Source: Paraburkholderia heleia NBRC 101817 (GTDB taxonomy: Bacteria > Pseudomonadota > Gammaproteobacteria > Burkholderiales > Burkholderiaceae). Taken from it: a stretch of DNA of 64,000 bases. The notes beneath the pieces are model-generated. The model was not told the origin of the DNA, did no database searches, and worked only from the letters and a program-made list of their open reading frames with translations. Of the stretch, positions 1-8,174 are shown in pieces (within the stretch, counting starts at the first letter, position 1; each line of letters starts with the position of its first letter). Position numbers and translations under genes: made by a program. The DNA lies in contig NZ_BBJH01000007.1 of NCBI RefSeq assembly GCF_000739775.1, positions 186,001-250,000 of the forward strand, written 5' to 3'.

Positions 1-389
1 ACGGCGACCTCGTGCGCGTGTATTCGGCCAACGAAAGCCGCGTGTTCGTGCTGGGCGAAGTCGGGCATCCGGGGCCCTTGCCGTTCGATAACGGCCACCT
101 CTCGCTGAACGACGCGCTGGGCAACGCCGGCGGCATCAGCCAGGGGTCGGGCGACGCTTCGCAGGTGTACGTGGTGCGCGGGCAGAAGGAAGGCCACCGC
201 ACGGTCTTCCACCTCGACGCCTCTTCCCCGGAAGCCATGGCCACGGCGGACGAGTTCGACCTGAAGCCGAACGATGTCGTGTTCGTCGATGCGTCGGCGC
301 TCGTGAAGTGGAGCCGCGTCATCAACCTGATCCTGCCGAGCACGCAGGCGGCCGCAGCGGGCCGCGCAGTGGGTTACGGCGGATACTAG
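1..389 (+). CDS. wza: Wza-type polysaccharide export outer-membrane lipoprotein, 3' end only
   Basis: Only the last 128 or so codons lie in the window; the reading frame is open from base 3 and the start is off the left edge. The visible part has the 'VFVLGEVGHPG' stretch typical of SLBB repeats in outer-membrane polysaccharide export (OPX) proteins, then 'LSLNDALGNAGGIS' and the C-terminal 'DASALVKWSRVINLILPS', which in Wza becomes the amphipathic helix of the outer-membrane pore. The family exports EPS or capsule through the outer membrane and works with the Wzc copolymerase, encoded on the opposite strand at 5881-8112. The Burkholderia counterpart in the cepacian cluster is called BceE. 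Identification as an OPX protein is firm; which polymer it exports is inferred from the neighbours. Confidence 0.9.
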   Translation, partial: GDLVRVYSANESRVFVLGEVGHPGPLPFDNGHLSLNDALGNAGGISQGSGDASQVYVVRGQKEGHRTVFHLDASSPEAMATADEFDLKPNDVVFVDASALVKWSRVINLILPSTQAAAAGRAVGYGGY

Positions 390-413
390 CCGGTGGCGTT
401 CGTCCGGGCGGGA

Positions 414-471
414 GCAGGCCTTCTGGCCTGCGCCTGAACAGGACAGGAGCAGGCCCGAGGACCTGCTCCTG
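414..471. terminator. Two tandem intergenic hairpins between convergent wza and the acetyltransferase gene
   Basis: Two perfect inverted repeats follow one another. The first has a 7-bp stem (GCAGGCC at 414-420, GGCCTGC at 425-431) with a 4-base loop. The second has a 10-bp stem (CAGGAGCAGG at 444-453, CCTGCTCCTG at 462-471) with an 8-base loop. Neither is followed by a T tract on either strand, so they are not classical intrinsic terminators. Their position between two convergent genes suggests mRNA 3'-end protection or factor-assisted termination. Confidence 0.45.
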
Positions 472-513
472 CGCTGAGCGAACCTGCTCGACACGAGCGG
501 GCCTGGCGCCGCC

Positions 514-1215
514 TTATGCCCTGGGCGGCTTGCTTTCCTCGAAGCGCCAGCGGATAAAGCGGCACGGATTGCCGCCATACACGCCGCCGGCTTCCAGCGA
601 GCGATGCACGACCGAGAGCGGCGTGACGACTGCCGAGCGCCCGATCGTCACGCCCATCTGCACCACGCATTTCGACGAGACCCACGCACCGTCCTCGATT
701 ACGATCGGCGCGACGTGCAGGTCCATGTTCGTGCGCATGTCGTGCGAGCCGGCGCTGAGAAACGCGCCCTGCGAAAGGCAGACGTTCGAGCCGATGCGGA
801 TAGGCGCCTGGTTGTAGATCCAGACGTCGACGCCGATCCAGCAGTTGTCGCCCATTTCCAGATTCCACGGCGCCTTCACGCGCATGGGGTGCACGAGGCG
901 GCAACCCTCGCCGACTTTCGCGCCGAACAGGCGCAGCAAGCCCACGCGCAGCGCGGAGAGCGGCAGCAGACGATTGTCGAGCACGCAGGCCTCGACCAGA
1001 TACCACGCGGCCTGCACGAGCTTGCCGCGGCGCGCGACGTAGTTGCCCTTGCCGGCACGGCTCAAATCGATCACGCGGATTTCCGCGGCTCGTGCGTCAT
1101 GGGCGGCGTGTGGCGGCACGCCGCCCGCGGGCGGCGCTTCACCCGCCCCCTCCCCGCGCCCGGCCGCGCCGGCGCTCCCTTTGAGGGTCCCTATCCCTTC
1201 GACCGCTTCCGTCAT
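514..1215 (-). CDS. wcaF: WcaF-like hexapeptide-repeat O-acetyltransferase
   Basis: A 233-residue protein. From about residue 95 it shows the left-handed beta-helix acyltransferase pattern: 'GCRLVHPMRVKAPWNLEMGD', 'CWIGVDVWIYNQAPIRIGSN', 'CLSQGAFLSAGSHD', then 'GVTIGRSAVVTPLSVV'. The SHD triad segment and 'NPCRFIRWR' tail are typical of WcaF/WbbJ-type acetyltransferases, which transfer acetyl from acetyl-CoA to sugar hydroxyls of EPS intermediates at the cytoplasmic membrane face. The first 50 or so residues are Gly/Ala/Pro-rich and probably disordered. I chose the ATG at 1215 because AGGAG lies just upstream of it; an in-frame start further upstream at 1269 lacks this. It is convergent with wza and likely modifies the EPS of this locus. 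Confidence 0.82.
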   Translation of the reverse strand: MTEAVEGIGTLKGSAGAAGRGEGAGEAPPAGGVPPHAAHDARAAEIRVIDLSRAGKGNYVARRGKLVQAAWYLVEACVLDNRLLPLSALRVGLLRLFGAKVGEGCRLVHPMRVKAPWNLEMGDNCWIGVDVWIYNQAPIRIGSNVCLSQGAFLSAGSHDMRTNMDLHVAPIVIEDGAWVSSKCVVQMGVTIGRSAVVTPLSVVHRSLEAGGVYGGNPCRFIRWRFEESKPPRA

Positions 1216-1455
1216 GAACGCTCCTTGCCCATCCGGGTCGGTTCCCTGGTGGCCGCCCGCGAGTTGCAAGCCTGGCGGCCCGCACCACGGGACGCACCAC
1301 GGGACGCATCAAGCCACGATTTCATTATCGGGCCGCCACCGCTTTGCCTCGCACGCGTGGCCGACACGGCAGGGGTTTTGGCGCAGCGGCGCGACGCGCG
1401 GTGGGCAACATGAAGGCTTGACGCCGCATCGTTCGCGGCACGCGGGATCCATGCC

Positions 1456-2085
1456 ATGTCCAGTTTTTATCGTCGTCAGCTTGTGCCGTATGGAATCGCC
1501 GCCGCGCTGCAGGCCGCGTGGCCGTGCGCAGTGTTTGCGCAGAACGCCCCGTACGGCGCCGCCACCGATAGCTCCCCCACTGCCGCGAGTGCCCAGAGTA
1601 GCCAGGGCGATACCCCCGCCAGCCCCGCGCAGCGCCAGCAATCCGACGAACAGCGCCTGCTAGGCGGCCCGCGCATGTCGTCGGGCAGCCCATACAGCGT
1701 GACGCCATACAACAGCGACGGCGCCTCTCCAGACGACGCGGAAGACGCACTCACGAACGAAAAGCATATGCACGTCGTGACGCCTGGGGATTACGCAGCA
1801 AGTGCGGCGGCCGCCAACGGCGGCAGGGGGAACGACAGAAGCGGCGCTTCGGGAAGAAGCGGCACGAGCGGCAGGATCGGTTCGAACGGCAGGTCTCGCG
1901 CAGGCAACGCGGTAGCGAGGAATTCGGCAGGTACTCCTGCGGGGGCCCATCGGTCGGCCGCCGCCGGGTACGACTATGGCGCGAGCGCAACGTCCCCGAC
2001 CGCCCAGGTCTATGGCAATCCGTATGCCAGCCCCTACGGCTCGCCGGACCAGTCCAACGCCGAACTCTACAAATCGCCCTGGTAA
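1456..2085 (+). CDS. Secreted low-complexity hypothetical protein
   Basis: A 209-residue protein with no family I recognise. An N-terminal signal peptide is likely: basic 'YRRQ', a hydrophobic run 'GIAAALQAAWPCAVFA', then probable cleavage before 'QNAPYG'. The mature chain is almost entirely Ser, Gly, Ala, Asn, Pro and Tyr, with an Arg/Gly/Ser stretch around residues 122-160 ('GASGRSGTSGRIG') and a Tyr/Pro-rich end ('YGNPYASPYGSPDQ'). It has no predicted enzymatic motif. It sits inside the EPS locus, head-to-head with the acetyltransferase gene and convergent with the glycosyltransferase gene, so a role in the cell envelope or EPS matrix is possible but unproven. The start lacks a strong ribosome site; an alternative ATG lies 5 bases upstream in another frame. 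Confidence 0.65.
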   Translation: MSSFYRRQLVPYGIAAALQAAWPCAVFAQNAPYGAATDSSPTAASAQSSQGDTPASPAQRQQSDEQRLLGGPRMSSGSPYSVTPYNSDGASPDDAEDALTNEKHMHVVTPGDYAASAAAANGGRGNDRSGASGRSGTSGRIGSNGRSRAGNAVARNSAGTPAGAHRSAAAGYDYGASATSPTAQVYGNPYASPYGSPDQSNAELYKSPW

Positions 2086-2154
2086 GTTCTGCTAGCGGCG
2101 GCCGAAGGGCGCACAAAGCCATAAGCGGCGATAAGCGGCCTTAAGCGCCGTCGA

Positions 2155-3519
2155 TCACACATCGGACTGCTCGACCTCCGGCAACGTCGATCCGCCCTTA
2201 CCCGCGCGCGGCACGGATTGCTGCGCCGAAACAGCGCCGCTTGCGGCAGTCTGCGGCCCAGCTTGCATCTGGCCCGCCGGCTCGGCAGCCTCGCCCGCGA
2301 GCCCGGCAAGCCTCGCCTCGAGCACGCCGAAGATCGCTTGCGGTGACAGCATGCGCTTCGCGTAGCGCCGCGCGGCACGGCCAAGTTCGGCGCGGCGCGC
2401 GGGGTCGCCAGCCAGTTCGACGATCGCTGCAGCGAGCGCTTCGCTGTCTTCGGGCGGTACCACGATCCCGTGGTCCGAGACCACGTCGAAGAGACTCGTG
2501 CCGGGCCGCGCCATGGCAAGCACCGCGCGGCCGCTCGCGAGCATGCCGGTGAGCTTGGAGGGCATCACGAGATCGGCGGCGTCGGCGCGCTGCGGCAGCA
2601 CGTGGATGTCGGCCACGTTCAGCAGCTCGTTGAGCATCGAAGACGGCTGCACCGGCAGCACGTGACAGTTCGAGAGCGGCTCGCAACGCGCCATCAGCTC
2701 CCGCCTGGCCGCGCCGTCGCCGCAGAACACGAAGCTGATATCGGGCCGCGCGGCGAGCGCTGTTGCGACGTCCGCGAGAATTTCGATGCCCTGCTTCGCC
2801 CCCATGTTCCCCGCATAGAGCACGACGGTGTTGTCCTCCGGGATGCCGAGACGCCGCCGGAACGCGCCCGGATACGGCAGCGGAAAGATCGCCCGGGTAT
2901 CGACCCAGTTCGGCAGGCACACGGTGCGCGAGGCGTCCACACCCTTGTCGATGGCGCGCTCGACCATGCGCGCCGAGATCGACGAGACGACGTCGAAGCG
3001 CCGCAGCAGCCAGCGTTCTCCCGCGAGGGCCACGCGCCCGAGACGCGACCCCTGGCCACCGCGCAGAAGCCCCAGATCGAACGCTGCATCGACTTCGAAG
3101 TCCTGAATATGCAGCCAGCTGCGCGCGCCGACGGCGCGCGCGAGCATGAGCGCACCGGGCGCGCACAAGAGCGTCGGCACGATCAGCATGACGGCTTGGG
3201 GCCGCCACGCCGCGAGCCGTGCGAGAAGCGGCAGCGACGAGAGCGCGAAGCTCGCCAGATGCACGATGCGCTTGAAGCCGCCCTGCTGTGCAGGCACCCA
3301 CAGCGGCGCACGCCAGACGCCCACGCCGCGCAACGTTTCTCGTTGGTAGCGTCCCGCGCGATAGCCTTCATGCACGCGCCATTGCGGGTAATAAGGCGGC
3401 GCGCAGATCACGCGCACCTCGTGGCCGTGCGCCGCGAGCAGTTCTGCCATTTCGGCTGTGTATTTGCCCACGCCTGTGACTTCGGGCGCGTAATTCAGTC
3501 CGTAGATCAGGATTCTCAT
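2155..3519 (-). CDS. wcaI: WcaI-like GT4 glycosyltransferase
   Basis: A 454-residue glycosyltransferase of the GT-B fold, family GT4. The N-terminal domain begins 'MRILIYGLNYAPEVTGVGKY', the hallmark of WcaI from colanic acid clusters, and contains 'GHEVRVICAPPYYPQW'. The C-terminal nucleotide-sugar domain has 'VVLYAGNMGAKQGIEILAD', 'FVFCGDGAARREL' and 'DLVMPSKLTGMLASGRAVLA', where the Ser-Lys and Gly-Arg-Ala residues bind the donor phosphate. It should add a sugar (fucose in the WcaI of colanic acid) to the lipid-linked repeat unit on the cytoplasmic side. The ATG at 3519 is preceded by a GGAAG; an in-frame ATG at 3564 is possible but lacks a ribosome site. It is separated from fcl by a strong terminator, so it may have its own promoter. 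Confidence 0.88.
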   Translation of the reverse strand: MRILIYGLNYAPEVTGVGKYTAEMAELLAAHGHEVRVICAPPYYPQWRVHEGYRAGRYQRETLRGVGVWRAPLWVPAQQGGFKRIVHLASFALSSLPLLARLAAWRPQAVMLIVPTLLCAPGALMLARAVGARSWLHIQDFEVDAAFDLGLLRGGQGSRLGRVALAGERWLLRRFDVVSSISARMVERAIDKGVDASRTVCLPNWVDTRAIFPLPYPGAFRRRLGIPEDNTVVLYAGNMGAKQGIEILADVATALAARPDISFVFCGDGAARRELMARCEPLSNCHVLPVQPSSMLNELLNVADIHVLPQRADAADLVMPSKLTGMLASGRAVLAMARPGTSLFDVVSDHGIVVPPEDSEALAAAIVELAGDPARRAELGRAARRYAKRMLSPQAIFGVLEARLAGLAGEAAEPAGQMQAGPQTAASGAVSAQQSVPRAGKGGSTLPEVEQSDV

Positions 3520-3579
3520 TGCGTGGCTTCCGTCCCTGAACTGCTGTGTGACGCTTTTAGTCATCTCGCGCGCCGGGAG

Positions 3580-3622
3580 AAAAAAAAGCGGGCGTCGTGC
3601 ATCCGGTCCGCGCACGACGCCC
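3580..3622 (-). terminator. Intrinsic terminator after fcl
   Basis: Read on the minus strand, a perfect 11-bp stem (GGGCGTCGTGC, mate at 3590-3600) with an 11-base loop is followed by a run of eight T (A8 at 3580-3587 on the plus strand). It lies between the fcl stop and the glycosyltransferase start and is oriented to stop the manC-to-fcl transcript. Confidence 0.85.
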
Positions 3623-3698
3623 ACCACCAACCAGACGACGTTTGCCTTTCGTCCTTTTGAGCCGATCGTTTGCAGGCAATCGGTCCCGTCAAACCCCG

Positions 3699-4658
3699 TC
3701 AAGCCCGCATGCCCGCCTCGTACGCCGGCGCGGCATGGGTTTGAAGAAAATCGTCGTAGGTGCGGGCGAGCCCCTCCTGGAGGCCGATGTGCGCGTGCCA
3801 GCCCAGATCGCCCAGGCGCGACACGTCGAGCAGCTTGCGCGGCGTGCCGTCGGGCTTGGTCGAGTCGAACACCAGTTCGCCTTCGAAGCCCACGACGTCG
3901 CACACGCGCTGCGCGAGGTCGCGGATCGAGAGATCCTCGCCGACGCCGACGTTGTACACGCCGTCGCCGGTCTCGTGCTCGAGCACGAAGATCGTTGCAT
4001 CGGCGAGATCGTCGACGTGCAGGAACTCGCGGCGCGGCCTGCCCGACCCCCAGACGGTCAGCGTGTGCCGGCCGTTGCTGCGCGCCTCGTGCGCCTTGCG
4101 GATCAGCGCGGGCAGCACATGGCTGCTGCCGAGGTCGTAGTTGTCGTTGGGGCCGTACAGGTTGGTCGGCATGAGCGAGACGAAATGCGTGCCGTACTGG
4201 CGGTTGTATGCTTCGCAGAGCTTCAGGCCCGCGATCTTCGCGATCGCGTAGGCCTCGTTGGTCGGCTCGAGCGGCGAGGTGAGCAGATAGGTTTCGCGGA
4301 TCGGCTGCGGGCATTCGCGCGGATAAATGCACGACGAGCCGAAAAACACGAGACGCTGCACGCCCGCGTTGTACGAGGCCCGGATCACGTTGGTCTCGAT
4401 TGCCAGGTTATCCCAGGCGAACTGTGCGGGCTGCGTCGAATTCGCGAGGATGCCGCCCACGCGCGCGGCCGCGAGCAGCACCGCGTCGATGTGCTCGCCT
4501 TCGAAAAAGCGGTTGACCGCGGCCTGGTCGGTGAGGTCCAGTTCGGCATGGGTGCGCACGACAAGGTTCCAGTAGCCGTTCGCCTGCAACGCGCGCACGA
4601 GCGCCGAGCCCACCATGCCCCGGTGGCCGGCCACGAAGATTCGGGAGTTCTTGTCCAT
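3699..4658 (-). CDS. fcl: GDP-L-fucose synthase
   Basis: A 319-residue short-chain dehydrogenase/reductase of the extended type. It converts GDP-4-keto-6-deoxy-D-mannose to GDP-L-fucose by 3,5-epimerisation and NADPH-dependent 4-reduction in the cytosol. Visible motifs are the NADP-binding 'VAGHRGMVGSALVRAL' near the N terminus, 'FFGSSCIYPRECPQPI' with the catalytic Ser-Ser-Cys region, and 'YAIAKIAGLKLCEAYNRQYG' with the Tyr-x3-Lys pair. 'LYGPNDNYD' and 'REFLHVDDLADA' are also typical of Fcl/WcaG. I chose the start at 4658 ('MDKNSRIFVAG'), which matches the family length; upstream in-frame codons overlap gmd. Only 4 bases separate it from the end of gmd, so the two enzymes are co-transcribed and act consecutively. 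Confidence 0.95.
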   Translation of the reverse strand: MDKNSRIFVAGHRGMVGSALVRALQANGYWNLVVRTHAELDLTDQAAVNRFFEGEHIDAVLLAAARVGGILANSTQPAQFAWDNLAIETNVIRASYNAGVQRLVFFGSSCIYPRECPQPIRETYLLTSPLEPTNEAYAIAKIAGLKLCEAYNRQYGTHFVSLMPTNLYGPNDNYDLGSSHVLPALIRKAHEARSNGRHTLTVWGSGRPRREFLHVDDLADATIFVLEHETGDGVYNVGVGEDLSIRDLAQRVCDVVGFEGELVFDSTKPDGTPRKLLDVSRLGDLGWHAHIGLQEGLARTYDDFLQTHAAPAYEAGMRA

Positions 4659-4662
4659 GCGT

Positions 4663-5787
4663 TCACTCGTGGTGTTCGAGAGCTTTGAATCCGGCCAGTT
4701 TGACGAGCGCATCGCACCGGGCAGCCTGATAGTCGGCGCGCACCATTTCCTTGACGAGTGCCTGAAACGTGGTAACCGGCTTCCAGCCCAGCTTCTCCTG
4801 GGCCTTCGAGGCGTCGCCGAGCAGCGTCTCGACCTCGGTCGGGCGGAAGTATCGCGGATCCACGCGCACGATCACGTCGCCCGGTTCGATCCGCATGTCG
4901 CGCGAGGCCACATGCTCGACAACGCCGACTTCGTCCACACCGCTGCCCTCGAAACGCACGGTGATGCCCAGTTCCTCGGCCGCCGCACGCACGAAGTCGC
5001 GCACGCTGTACTGCACCCCGGTTGCGATCACGAAGTCTTCGGGCTCGTCTTGCTGGAGCATGCGCCATTGCATGTCGACGTAATCGCGCGCGTGGCCCCA
5101 GTCGCGCATGGCAGAGAGATTGCCGAGATACAGCATCTTCTGCAGGCCAACCGCGATGCGTGCGATGGCGCGCGTGATCTTGCGCGTAACGAACGTCTCG
5201 CCGCGCTGCGGCGACTCGTGATTGAACAGGATGCCGTTGCACGCGTAGATGCCATGCGCCTCGCGGTAATTGACCGTCGTCCAGTACGCGAACAGCTTCG
5301 CCACGGCATAGGGACTGCGCGGGTAGAACGGCGTGGTTTCACGCTGCGGCACTTCCTGCACGAGGCCGTACAGTTCGGAGGTCGAGGCCTGATAAAAGCG
5401 CGTTTTCTGCGTGAGGCCGAGAATGCGGATCGCCTCCAGAATGCGCAGCGTGCCAAGGCCATCGGCGTTCGCGGTGTACTCGGGTTCCTCGAACGACACC
5501 GCGACGTGACTTTGCGCGGCGAGGTTGTAGATTTCATCGGGTGCAACGCGCTGGATCACGCGCAACAGGGCCGTGGAATCGGTCAGCTCGCCGTGATGCA
5601 GGTGGATGCCGGGTTCCGGGTCGTGCACGTCGCGATACAGGTGATCGATGCGGTCCGTGTTGAAGAGCGACGAGCGCCGCTTGATGCCGTGCACTTCGTA
5701 GCCTTTGTTCAATAGCAGTTCTGCCAGATACGAACCGTCCTGGCCGGTGATACCGGTGATCAACGCAACCTTGCGAGCCTTCGCCAT
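4663..5787 (-). CDS. gmd: GDP-mannose 4,6-dehydratase
   Basis: A 374-residue extended SDR enzyme that dehydrates GDP-D-mannose to GDP-4-keto-6-deoxy-D-mannose, the branch point to GDP-L-fucose and GDP-D-rhamnose. It has the NADP-binding '[18 protein letters not shown]' at the N terminus, '[18 protein letters not shown]', the active-site '[11 protein letters not shown]' and '[15 protein letters not shown]' (Tyr-x3-Lys). The segment '[16 protein letters not shown]' is diagnostic for Gmd. The ATG at 5787 follows a good GAGGAG site. The fcl gene 4 bases downstream indicates that the product is GDP-L-fucose here. It follows wzc after a 93-base gap on the same strand, so it probably belongs to the same transcript. 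Confidence 0.96.
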   Translation of the reverse strand: MAKARKVALITGITGQDGSYLAELLLNKGYEVHGIKRRSSLFNTDRIDHLYRDVHDPEPGIHLHHGELTDSTALLRVIQRVAPDEIYNLAAQSHVAVSFEEPEYTANADGLGTLRILEAIRILGLTQKTRFYQASTSELYGLVQEVPQRETTPFYPRSPYAVAKLFAYWTTVNYREAHGIYACNGILFNHESPQRGETFVTRKITRAIARIAVGLQKMLYLGNLSAMRDWGHARDYVDMQWRMLQQDEPEDFVIATGVQYSVRDFVRAAAEELGITVRFEGSGVDEVGVVEHVASRDMRIEPGDVIVRVDPRYFRPTEVETLLGDASKAQEKLGWKPVTTFQALVKEMVRADYQAARCDALVKLAGFKALEHHE

Positions 5788-5880
5788 CGTTCTCTCCTCG
5801 CGTGAGCGAAATGGGATTCGGTGGTTCCACTAACCGCAGCGGCCCCCCGGGCCAGCCGCAGATCTGCTGTCAACCTGCTG

Positions 5881-8112
5881 CTACCCTGAAACGCTTTCGT
5901 AACCGTAATACCCGCCGCGATACCCGCCGCCGATGAACGCGCCGGTCTTCGGCACGTCGGTGAGCAGCACCCCACGCAGGTTCACGCCGCCGATGCGCAG
6001 GCGCTTGACCGTTTCCTCGAGCTCCGAAATCGGGTGGCGGCCGTGGCGGATCGCGAGTAGCGTCGTGCCCGCATAGCGTCCGATCACCGTCGAGTCGGTC
6101 ACCGCGAGCACCGGCGGCGTGTCGACGATCACGAGGTCGTAGCGCGCCCCCAGTTCTTCGAGCAGCGACTCGAAGCGCGGACTCATCAGCAGCTCGGAAG
6201 GATGCGAATGCAGCGAGCCCTTGGCGAGCACATCGAGTCCGGGGAGCACCTCGTGCTGGATGGCCTGATTCAGATCGGCGCCGAGCAGCACGTCGGAGAG
6301 ACCCGGCTGGTGCGCGATGCCGAAGTGCGAGTGCACGTCGCCGCGCCGCATGTCGCCGTCGACGATCAGCACACGCTTGTTCACCGAGGCGACCAGCGCG
6401 GCGAGATTGACCGAGAGGAACGATTTGCCGATGTCGGGCCGCGAGCCCGTGAGCATCACGATGTTGTTGCGCGCGTCGTTGAGCGTGAGCTGCAGCGAGG
6501 TGCGCAGGCTGCGCACGCCTTCCACCGCGACGTCCTGCGGATTCTGCTGCGCGAGCACGTGCAGCCCGCGCCGGCGCGACGACACGTGATGCTGCAGCCG
6601 CAGTTGCTGCGGGCTGCGCGGCACCACGGCGAAGACCGGCACGCCAAGCGCGGCTTCGAGTTCGTCCGGGCGCTCCACGCCGCCGTACAGCGACTTGCGC
6701 ACGAACGCGACAAGCACGCCCAGCACGAGCCCGGCGCCGATCGCGAGCGCGATGACGAGCAGCTTCTTCGGACGCACCGGATCATCGGGCGCTTCGGCGA
6801 AATCGACCACGCGCACGTCGCCCACCTGGCCCGCGCGCGCCACACGCAGTTGCTGTGCACTGTTCAGGAGGCTCGTGTAAAGCTGCGTGCTCACATGCAC
6901 GTCGCGCAAGAGGCGCACGGCGGACTGCTCCGTATCGGGCAGCTGCGCCACATTACGCGTGAGTTGCGACTGCGCGGCCTGCAGCGTGCCGATCTGCGCG
7001 TCGAGCGCCTGCACGGCCGGGTGATGCTCCGTGAAACGCTGCGCGAGTTCCGCGCGTTGCTGCCGCAGATCTTCGAGACGGATCTTGTTGTCGCTCACCT
7101 GCTGGAGCAGCAGCCGGCTTTCTTCGCCGAGATCGACGGTACCGTGCTCGTTACGGAACTTGTTGTACTTCTGCTCGGCCGCATCGACCTGCGAGCGCAA
7201 TTGCGGCAACTGGTCGTCGAGGAACGCGAGCATGTGCTCCGCTTCCGCCGAACGGCTGGCGATGTCCTGCTTGATGAACTCGTGTGCCACGTTGTTGAGG
7301 ATCGCGGCCGTCATCTTGCTGTTGTGGCCTTCGAGACTCGCGCGGATCACGCCGGACTGCAGCCCGACCTCCTGGATCTGCAGCGAATTCTCCAGCCGGT
7401 CGACGGTGGTGAGCGTCGAGGCGCGCGTGAGCAGGAAAGGCGTTCCGGGCGGCCCGCTCAGACTGTCGACGTGCAGCGCGATCGGCCCGACCGACGTGTT
7501 GGCGCTCACGTCCTCGCCCACGCGGCCCTGCAGAAGCGGAATGCCGTCGGGGTCGCGCAGCGTGAAGGTGCCGGGCTCTTCGCCGGCAACGATCGTGAAG
7601 TCGCGCTCATACATCGCCTCGGGCGTGTCGAAGCGCGACACCTTGATGTCGCCGCCGCCCCATGCGTAGCCGGACGGCCGCAGGAACCCGGGCAGGCGCT
7701 GCGCCCAGGGCGCGGTCATGATGCCCGAGAGCATGCCGCCGATCAGGGGCATTTCGCGCGGCCGCGCCGAAATATCGAGGTGCAGCTTGCGTACCGTTTC
7801 CTCGGTCACGTTGCGTGATTTCAGCATTTCGATCACGCCGTTCGCGGTCGACTTCTCGTCGAACATGCCCGTGAGCGGCGGCAGGCTGCTGTCCTTCTTG
7901 CTGGCGTCGCCCTTGTCGACGAGGTGGAACAGCACGTCGGCACGATAGGTCGGCGTAGCGAGAAATGCATAGGCCGCACCCAGCAGCGTGACGGCGAGCG
8001 TCACGACCGCGATGGCGCGCCAGTTCGCCACCATCGTTTGCAGGTAATCGCCTAGGTATCGCTCGTCGGCGCCTGCTGCGCCGTAGTAAGCGCCGTCATA
8101 ATTCATCGCCAT
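5881..8112 (-). CDS. wzc: Polysaccharide copolymerase / tyrosine autokinase (Wzc type)
   Basis: A 743-residue inner-membrane protein controlling EPS chain length and export. It has a Wzz-type periplasmic domain between two membrane segments (about residues 31-52 and 449-472) with long coiled-coil stretches in between, then a cytoplasmic BY-kinase domain. The kinase shows Walker A 'GSRPDIGKS' (Lys563), Walker A' 'VLIVDGDMRRGD' and Walker B 'DLVIVDTPP'. The extreme C terminus carries the expected autophosphorylated tyrosine cluster (Tyr731, 735, 736, 738). The start at 8112 ('MAMNYDG') has GGGAG upstream; an ATG two codons later is an alternative. In cepacian producers the homologue is BceF. 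No partner phosphatase (Wzb/BceD) is in the window. It is placed in the manC-wcaJ-wzc-gmd-fcl series. Confidence 0.93.
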   Translation of the reverse strand: MAMNYDGAYYGAAGADERYLGDYLQTMVANWRAIAVVTLAVTLLGAAYAFLATPTYRADVLFHLVDKGDASKKDSSLPPLTGMFDEKSTANGVIEMLKSRNVTEETVRKLHLDISARPREMPLIGGMLSGIMTAPWAQRLPGFLRPSGYAWGGGDIKVSRFDTPEAMYERDFTIVAGEEPGTFTLRDPDGIPLLQGRVGEDVSANTSVGPIALHVDSLSGPPGTPFLLTRASTLTTVDRLENSLQIQEVGLQSGVIRASLEGHNSKMTAAILNNVAHEFIKQDIASRSAEAEHMLAFLDDQLPQLRSQVDAAEQKYNKFRNEHGTVDLGEESRLLLQQVSDNKIRLEDLRQQRAELAQRFTEHHPAVQALDAQIGTLQAAQSQLTRNVAQLPDTEQSAVRLLRDVHVSTQLYTSLLNSAQQLRVARAGQVGDVRVVDFAEAPDDPVRPKKLLVIALAIGAGLVLGVLVAFVRKSLYGGVERPDELEAALGVPVFAVVPRSPQQLRLQHHVSSRRRGLHVLAQQNPQDVAVEGVRSLRTSLQLTLNDARNNIVMLTGSRPDIGKSFLSVNLAALVASVNKRVLIVDGDMRRGDVHSHFGIAHQPGLSDVLLGADLNQAIQHEVLPGLDVLAKGSLHSHPSELLMSPRFESLLEELGARYDLVIVDTPPVLAVTDSTVIGRYAGTTLLAIRHGRHPISELEETVKRLRIGGVNLRGVLLTDVPKTGAFIGGGYRGGYYGYESVSG

Positions 8113-8174
8113 CTTGCTTCTCCCGAAACCTGGTGTTGCTTGCTGGTGATGCCTGCCCGAATGCGCCGCGGCGC

